Part shown: in pieces, positions 29,563 to 33,838 of the stretch
Layout: every line of letters begins with the position of its first letter
How positions within the stretch are numbered: position 1 is the stretch's first letter
From: Streptosporangium minutum
GTDB lineage: Bacteria; Actinomycetota; Actinomycetes; Streptosporangiales; Streptosporangiaceae
NCBI RefSeq assembly: GCF_002149035.1
Contig: NZ_NGFP01000080.1
Span: 1-33,838, forward strand
Reading direction: 5' to 3'
Length of the DNA: 33,838 nt
Translations under genes and position numbers: made by a program
The notes under the pieces: model-generated
Databases searched by the model: none
Told to the model about the DNA's origin: nothing
Seen by the model: the letters and a program-made list of their open reading frames with translations, nothing else

Positions 29563-31217
29563 ATGCACCTCGGCATCTCGACGCCGTATCGCCGAAACCG
29601 TCGTCGGCGTTGTGCCACCAGATCGTCAGGGGAGATGGCGACGACCTCGCGTAAGGTCTCCGAGAGCGCCGCGCGCAGCAGTTCGGCGGCCGCCACGGGG
29701 TCTCGGTGCGCCCCGCCCTCCGGCTCCGGCACGACCGCGTCGACGATCTCGTGCCGGAGCAGGTCACGCGCGCCGAGCTGGAGCGCCGCCGCCGCCATCG
29801 GGGCCGCGGACCGGTCCTTCCAGAGGATGGCCGCGCAGCCCTCCGGGCTGATCACCGAGTACATCGCGCCGGAGCAGGCGAGCACCCGGTCGGCCACGGC
29901 CAGGGCGAGCGCACCGCCGCTGCCGCCCTCGCCCGTTATCACCGCCACGATCGGAACGGGGAGCCCGGACATGAGCCGGATGTTCTCCGCGATCGCCCAC
30001 GCCTGTCCCCGCTCCTCCGCTCCGATGCCGGGGTGGGCACCGGGCGTGTCGACCAGGGTGACGATCGGCAGCCCCAGCTTGACCGCCAGCCGCATCAGCC
30101 GTGCGGCCTTGCGGTACCCCTCGGGTAGCGCCATACCGAAGTTGCGCTGGACCCGTTCGGTGGTGTCGCGGCCCTTCTGGTGTCCGAGGACGACGACCGG
30201 CCGGCCGTCGAAGCGGCCGAGGCCGCCCACGACGGCCGGGCAGTCGCCGGACATCCGATCGCCTCTCAGCTCCTGGAAGTTGTCCAGCAGCTGGTTCATG
30301 TAGTCGAGCGCGGTCGGCCGCTGCTGGTGGCGGGCGGTCTCCACCACCTGCCCGGGTTCCCGTTCGGGCAGCTCTCCGGGATCACGGACGAGGCACTCCC
30401 CCGCCGTGGTCGCCGTGGAGGGCTGCGCGGGCGCCTGGGCGTCGAGCAGGCACGCGATCGTCGGCCGGAGCGCGGAGCGCGGCACCACCGCGTCCACGAG
30501 GCCGCGGGCCAGCAGGAACTCGGCCGTCTGGAAGCCCTTGGGGAGGTCGGCCTGGATCGTCTGCTCGATCACCCTCGGGCCCGCGAAACCGATGCGCGCT
30601 CCGGGCTCCGCCAGGATGACGTCTCCCAGCGTGGCGAAGGAGGCGGCCACACCGCCGTATGTGGGGTCGCTGATGATCGAGACGGTGAAGATCCCCGCCT
30701 CGTCCAGCTCCGCGAGCGCCTGGCTGGTCTTCACCATCTGCATCAGCGAGAAGGCGCCCTCCTGCATGCGGGCGCCGCCCGAAGCGGTGACGATGATCAG
30801 GGGGCTGCGCGCGCGCAGGGCGGTCTCCGCGGCCACCGCGATGGCTTCGCCCACCCCGACCCCGAGGCTGCCGCCCAGGAAGCGGAAGTCCATGACCGCC
30901 GCCACCACCGGATGCCCCATCAGCGTGCCCGTGACGCAGATGACGGCCTCCTCCGTCCCCGTCTGCTCGCGCGCCTGGCGCAGCCGTTCCGGGTAGGGGC
31001 GGGAGTCCACGAAACCGAGGGGGTCTTCGGCCACCGCCGGCTGTTCGAGCTGCCGGACCGAGCCGGCATCCAGCAGCTGGCCGATGCGCTGCCAGGCGGT
31101 GAGGCGGCTGTGCGCACCGCACCCGGGGCAGACTCGCAGGTCGCGTTCAAAACGCCTGCCGTAGGTCAGTTCTCGGCACCGGGCACAGCTGACCCACTCC
31201 GCCGCTCCGGAAGCCAT
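29559..31217 (-). CDS. accDA: Fused AccD-AccA acetyl-CoA carboxylase carboxyltransferase
   Basis: A 552-aa fusion. The beta half has the AccD zinc ribbon (CARC ... CPGCGAH) and [19 protein letters not shown] and YGGVAASFA, ending near residue 275. The alpha half starts near 295 ([22 protein letters not shown]) with [34 protein letters not shown] and [18 protein letters not shown]. In most bacteria these are separate subunits. The protein transfers CO2 from carboxybiotin to acetyl-CoA. ATG 31217 is used; GTG 31232 is possible. It is the first gene of a coupled operon with accB and accC. Such four-domain sets in actinomycetes are often found with polyketide clusters, an inference here. Confidence 0.94.
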   Translation of the reverse strand: MASGAAEWVSCARCRELTYGRRFERDLRVCPGCGAHSRLTAWQRIGQLLDAGSVRQLEQPAVAEDPLGFVDSRPYPERLRQAREQTGTEEAVICVTGTLMGHPVVAAVMDFRFLGGSLGVGVGEAIAVAAETALRARSPLIIVTASGGARMQEGAFSLMQMVKTSQALAELDEAGIFTVSIISDPTYGGVAASFATLGDVILAEPGARIGFAGPRVIEQTIQADLPKGFQTAEFLLARGLVDAVVPRSALRPTIACLLDAQAPAQPSTATTAGECLVRDPGELPEREPGQVVETARHQQRPTALDYMNQLLDNFQELRGDRMSGDCPAVVGGLGRFDGRPVVVLGHQKGRDTTERVQRNFGMALPEGYRKAARLMRLAVKLGLPIVTLVDTPGAHPGIGAEERGQAWAIAENIRLMSGLPVPIVAVITGEGGSGGALALAVADRVLACSGAMYSVISPEGCAAILWKDRSAAPMAAAALQLGARDLLRHEIVDAVVPEPEGGAHRDPVAAAELLRAALSETLREVVAISPDDLVAQRRRRFRRYGVEMPRCI

Positions 31218-31307
31218 TGTTCGGACGCTCACCCCGGCAGGCTGACACCGTCGGCTCAACGACCGCTGGAAGGCGGCTGAACCTTCCGCGCGGGGCTCGT
31301 CCCCGGG

Positions 31308-31355
31308 CGTCCGCGGCCGGAGGGGTGAGCGCCGTCGCCGGTCCGGCCGCGGACG
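31308..31355 (-). terminator. Long inverted repeat between the second monooxygenase and accDA
   Basis: CGTCCGCGGCCGGA (31308-31321) pairs perfectly with TCCGGCCGCGGACG (31342-31355), a 14-bp stem with a 20-nt loop. It lies in the 283-bp gap between two minus-strand genes, so it could end the monooxygenase transcript or act as an attenuator before accDA. No clear promoter for accDA is seen in the rest of the gap. Confidence 0.6.
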
Positions 31356-31500
31356 GCCCCGGGTACGACGACGGCGTTCCGACCCCGGCGGCGGCGGGGC
31401 GGGACCCGGCCCCGGGCCTGGGTGACCTCGTACGCTCTCAACCCGCTCGAGGGCGCCTCGCGGCACCGGCGGGTCACGGTCCCTGGCAGGCGCCGCGTGA

Positions 31501-32859
31501 TCAGGCCGCGCTGCCGCCCTGCACCCAGCTGAACTCCCCGGCCACGCGCCTCTTCAGACTCGGGACCTGGTTGGCCACGCGCAGGCGGGTACGGGTGCCC
31601 GCGGCGAGCACCGGACCGATGACCGGCCTGTTCATCCGGACCTTGCGGTTCAGGCACTTCCAGTACGAGCGTCCGGCTCCGAAGCCGGATCCGAGCACCT
31701 GCGCCTCGTAGTCGCGGATGGCCGCGACGACCGGCCACTGATCCGTCACGGCCCCGGTGAGCAGGCGGCACAGCAGCCCGGCCGCGCGGAGCGTCGCGTT
31801 CGCCCCCGTGCCCGGGGCGGGGAACCTGACCTGGCCGGCGTCGCCGAGCAGGGTGACCTTGGTCGCCTCCAGGCGACCGACCGGACGTGACACGACGGCC
31901 CGCGTCGCCGCGACCGTGGCCGGGTCCGTCATGTTGACCAGCGCGTGCAGGGCCGGATCCCACCGTCTGGTCATGTCCGCGACGGCGTCGACGACCCTGG
32001 TTCCGCGCAGGGCCTCCGGCTCGTCCCGGAACAGGCGCGATGAGCTCATGAGGCCCCACATGAGGTGGTCCCGGGTGTTGTCGTACCGCATGCCGGGCCA
32101 GGTCTTGATGAGGGCCGCGTCGACGTTGCCGATGTGGCTTTTCAACTCGCCCTCGCTGTCCCACCGGAACTCCATGGGCTGGGCGATGAAGGACAGCCCC
32201 TGACGGCTGCGCACCAGCGATATCCCCCGGAGCATCTTCTCCCACGGCAGCAGCCGGGCCGCCTCGTCAAGGTCCACCTGCCCGTACGCCGCGACGAGAC
32301 CGCAGTCCTGAACGTCGGCCTGGGGCAGGTACTGGTGCCGCACCTGGGAATGCGGGCCGTCGGCTCCGACCAGTACGTCACCGACCGCCGAGGTGCCGTC
32401 CGCGAAGAACGCGGTTATCCGGCCGTCCGGCCGCCGCTCGTAACGGGTGAACTCCTTTCCGAACCGGACGACGTCCTCGATCCCGGTGAGCAGCAGCTGC
32501 CGCAACGTCATGAGGCTCGCCGACTTCATGTTCACGGCGGCGGCCGCGCCCGTCTGTCCTGCCACCGGCAGGCTGGTGGTGAACAGCTCGTCGAGCCCTT
32601 CCGAATAGATCGTCAGGTGCCGCGGCGGCCTGGCGCACGTCGCGACGAAGGTCTCGTAGAGGTCAGGCGGGAGGACATCGCGCAGCGCACGGCTGCCGCC
32701 CGGCCCGATCGCGACGCGGAAACCGAAGGAGCCGCCACGCCTGGCCGGTTCGCGCTCGTAGACGGCCACGCTGATGCCGGCCCTTTTGAGCCCGTGCGCC
32801 AGGCTCGCACCGCCCAGACCGGCCCCGATGATCACAACGTGAAGTGCGTGTTCGGACAT
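31501..32859 (-). CDS. FAD-dependent monooxygenase / oxidoreductase
   Basis: A 452-aa class A flavoprotein. The Rossmann GAGLGG lies at residues 12-17, followed by the VYERE acidic end at 33-37; the DG motif is [17 protein letters not shown]. The FAD GD motif is atypical: [25 protein letters not shown] around residue 338, where GDAxHxxxPxxGxGxN is usual. There is no thioredoxin-like C-terminal domain, unlike the enzyme at 390-2072. ATG 32859 is preceded by AAGGAAGG. The substrate is unknown. Position upstream of a dedicated malonyl-CoA-supplying operon suggests tailoring of a secondary metabolite, but this is inference. A consensus promoter lies about 190 bp upstream. Confidence 0.9.
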   Translation of the reverse strand: MSEHALHVVIIGAGLGGASLAHGLKRAGISVAVYEREPARRGGSFGFRVAIGPGGSRALRDVLPPDLYETFVATCARPPRHLTIYSEGLDELFTTSLPVAGQTGAAAAVNMKSASLMTLRQLLLTGIEDVVRFGKEFTRYERRPDGRITAFFADGTSAVGDVLVGADGPHSQVRHQYLPQADVQDCGLVAAYGQVDLDEAARLLPWEKMLRGISLVRSRQGLSFIAQPMEFRWDSEGELKSHIGNVDAALIKTWPGMRYDNTRDHLMWGLMSSSRLFRDEPEALRGTRVVDAVADMTRRWDPALHALVNMTDPATVAATRAVVSRPVGRLEATKVTLLGDAGQVRFPAPGTGANATLRAAGLLCRLLTGAVTDQWPVVAAIRDYEAQVLGSGFGAGRSYWKCLNRKVRMNRPVIGPVLAAGTRTRLRVANQVPSLKRRVAGEFSWVQGGSAA

Positions 32860-33037
32860 TCGAGCACCTTCCTTGCCGCCTCGACTGACGCGGCTGGGCC
32901 GCGGGGTCGGCTCGGCGCGGTTCTACGAGACGTGGCGGCGCCCCGGGTATCGCCGCCCCGAGCGGGTGGGTCGGTGGGCAACATGAGCTCGCGATGACCA
33001 CCTACCGGAACAGAGGCCGATGAGCACCCGGCCCATC

Positions 33038-33049
33038 GAGATATATCTC
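33038..33049. promoter_or_regulatory. Perfect palindrome at the predicted transcription start
   Basis: GAGATATATCTC is a 12-bp perfect palindrome placed just downstream of the -10 box of the minus-strand promoter, covering the expected start site. This is a typical location for a repressor site. Confidence 0.5.
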
Positions 33050-33050
33050 A

Positions 33051-33079
33051 TATTTACTATCGGTAACATCATTAGTCAA
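33051..33079 (-). promoter_or_regulatory. Near-consensus sigma70-type promoter of the second monooxygenase
   Basis: On the minus strand TTGACT (33079-33074) is followed after exactly 17 bp by TAAATA (33056-33051). Transcription would start near 33044 and give a leader of about 185 nt before ATG 32859. Confidence 0.65.
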
Positions 33080-33138
33080 CTGTCGCCTTCCTTGGCGGCC
33101 GTTATGCAAATAGTGTTCTGCCGGATCAATATCGTGAC

Positions 33139-33188
33139 AACAGGTGACACCGCGAGAACAGGTTATGTACGGGTGGATATCGAACAGG
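33139..33188. promoter_or_regulatory. Three AACAGG elements upstream of the promoter
   Basis: AACAGG occurs at 33139-33144, 33157-33162 and 33183-33188 (CCTGTT on the transcribed strand), 60-110 bp upstream of the -35 box. They could be activator sites; the spacings of 18 and 26 bp do not fit the 11/22-bp pattern of SARP heptamers. Confidence 0.3.
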
Positions 33189-33225
33189 GTGATCTGTTTT
33201 AACAGCCACACTTACCTCGCCTCAC

Positions 33226-33237
33226 CGTGTATACACG
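33226..33237. promoter_or_regulatory. Perfect 12-bp palindrome
   Basis: CGTGTATACACG is self-complementary and lies at the edge of the AT-rich control region. It resembles a dimeric regulator site in form; the binding protein is unknown. Confidence 0.4.
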
Positions 33238-33838
33238 AGTCGGCCCGCGCCAGTGGACCGACCGGCTATCTGCGGCACACACAGAATGCCGCACGCCACG
33301 CACGGACGGCAGGATCGCAATACATCACATGCCCTGATTCCGCGCACTGAATCCGCAGGCGCGGGGGCGGAGGCATGCCAACTCCCGGAACCATTACCGG
33401 CCCGCCACGGGTACGGCGCCGCACTGACGGCGGCGGAGGCTCGCACGCCCTTTTCCCGGTCCGCCGGGCGCGCCGTATCCGGCACGGGCGCCACTATGGA
33501 GACCCTGCCGCCGGCGGACTCGCCCATCCGGGCACCGCGAAAACACCACCCGGAGCGCGGACCATTGTTTTGGACTTACCGACGCATGCGTGGCGTCAAA
33601 CAAGGTTTCCGCGTAAGGGCGTCGGCGCGTAATGTGACAGGGCGAATTCGGGGAGTCACCACCTTGTGATCGCCCCGGGCCCTCCCGGGCCGCCCGGCCC
33701 TTCCGGTGTCCAGCGGATTCACCAGGGTCACCGGATTCACCCGGTTCAGCGGGTCCGTCGCCCCGGGCGTCGCACGCCCGAACCGGCACCGGTGAACGCT
33801 CCGCCATCGGATTCGGCCGCCTGGACGCCGGCGCGGAC

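Larger units (their letters stand above)
32860..33838. other. 979-bp non-coding region upstream of the second monooxygenase
   Basis: No convincing gene is seen on either strand. The part 33030-33240 is far AT-richer than the rest of the window and holds a near-consensus minus-strand promoter, two perfect 12-bp palindromes and three AACAGG elements. From 33241 to the right edge the DNA is GC-rich again, with short open frames of skewed composition and no recognisable domain. It may be the upstream control region of the monooxygenase gene or hold a divergent gene whose body lies outside the window. Confidence 0.6.

Noticed and set aside
33139..33188. SARP-type direct heptamer repeats
   Set aside because: The AACAGG elements are spaced 18 and 26 bp, not the 11- or 22-bp period expected for SARP binding; kept only as weak generic sites.
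33020..33202. 60-aa open frame in the AT-rich control region
   Set aside because: It runs through the promoter and palindromes, has atypical codon use and no ribosome site or domain.
33394..33807. 137-aa minus-strand open frame at the right end
   Set aside because: Composition is Gly/Arg/Pro-rich without recognisable domain and overlaps an equally long open frame on the other strand; neither looks coding.

Overview
The window reads as chromosomal DNA of a GC-rich actinomycete, most likely a Streptosporangiaceae-type organism (inferred only from gene families and codon use; no rRNA is present). Supporting signs are very high third-position GC, many GTG/TTG starts, 4-bp stop/start overlaps, a LAL-type LuxR regulator, a NUDIX-like DUF4916 protein, Tat-exported enzymes and a rare TTA leucine codon. 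There are 20 well-supported protein genes, two weak small ORFs, no tRNA or rRNA, no CRISPR and no transposase.

Left part (1-5,700). A truncated TetR-class repressor faces a class A flavin monooxygenase across a 69-bp promoter with two operator-like repeats. A MerR regulator, a lone polytopic membrane protein and a DUF4916 (NUDIX-like) gene follow. An 850-bp non-coding stretch before the DUF4916 gene holds a 4 x 31-bp tandem repeat.

Middle (5,700-19,400). A Tat-secreted polysaccharide lyase 8 (hyaluronate/xanthan lyase type) carries a TTA codon in its leader. It converges on a two-gene operon of a DUF6220-like membrane protein and a CotA-like multicopper oxidase lipoprotein. That operon diverges from a NarL-type histidine kinase/response regulator pair across a palindrome-rich intergenic region. 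Next come a 963-aa LAL ATPase-LuxR regulator, one or two tiny ORFs and a 1338-aa secreted subtilase closed by a perfect 16-bp hairpin.

Right-middle (19,400-27,650). Single genes follow: an acyl-CoA synthetase, a GAF-PAS-GAF-SpoIIE phosphatase, an ArsR-type regulator with DUF5937, an MDR oxidoreductase, a small membrane protein/XRE pair with a promoter carrying direct repeats, and an SRPBCC protein.

Right end (27,650-33,838). On the minus strand lies an acetyl-CoA carboxylase set with separate BCCP and biotin carboxylase and a fused AccD-AccA carboxyltransferase. This is unlike the usual actinobacterial acyl-CoA carboxylases. Upstream of it is a second flavin monooxygenase, preceded by about 1 kb of AT-richer, palindrome-containing DNA with a near-consensus promoter. 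This right end could be the border of a polyketide-type gene cluster continuing beyond the window; that is inference. I found no single undescribed system that can be asserted. The best leads are the carboxylase/monooxygenase edge with its regulatory region, the multicopper oxidase/two-component locus, and the LAL-small ORF-subtilase locus.
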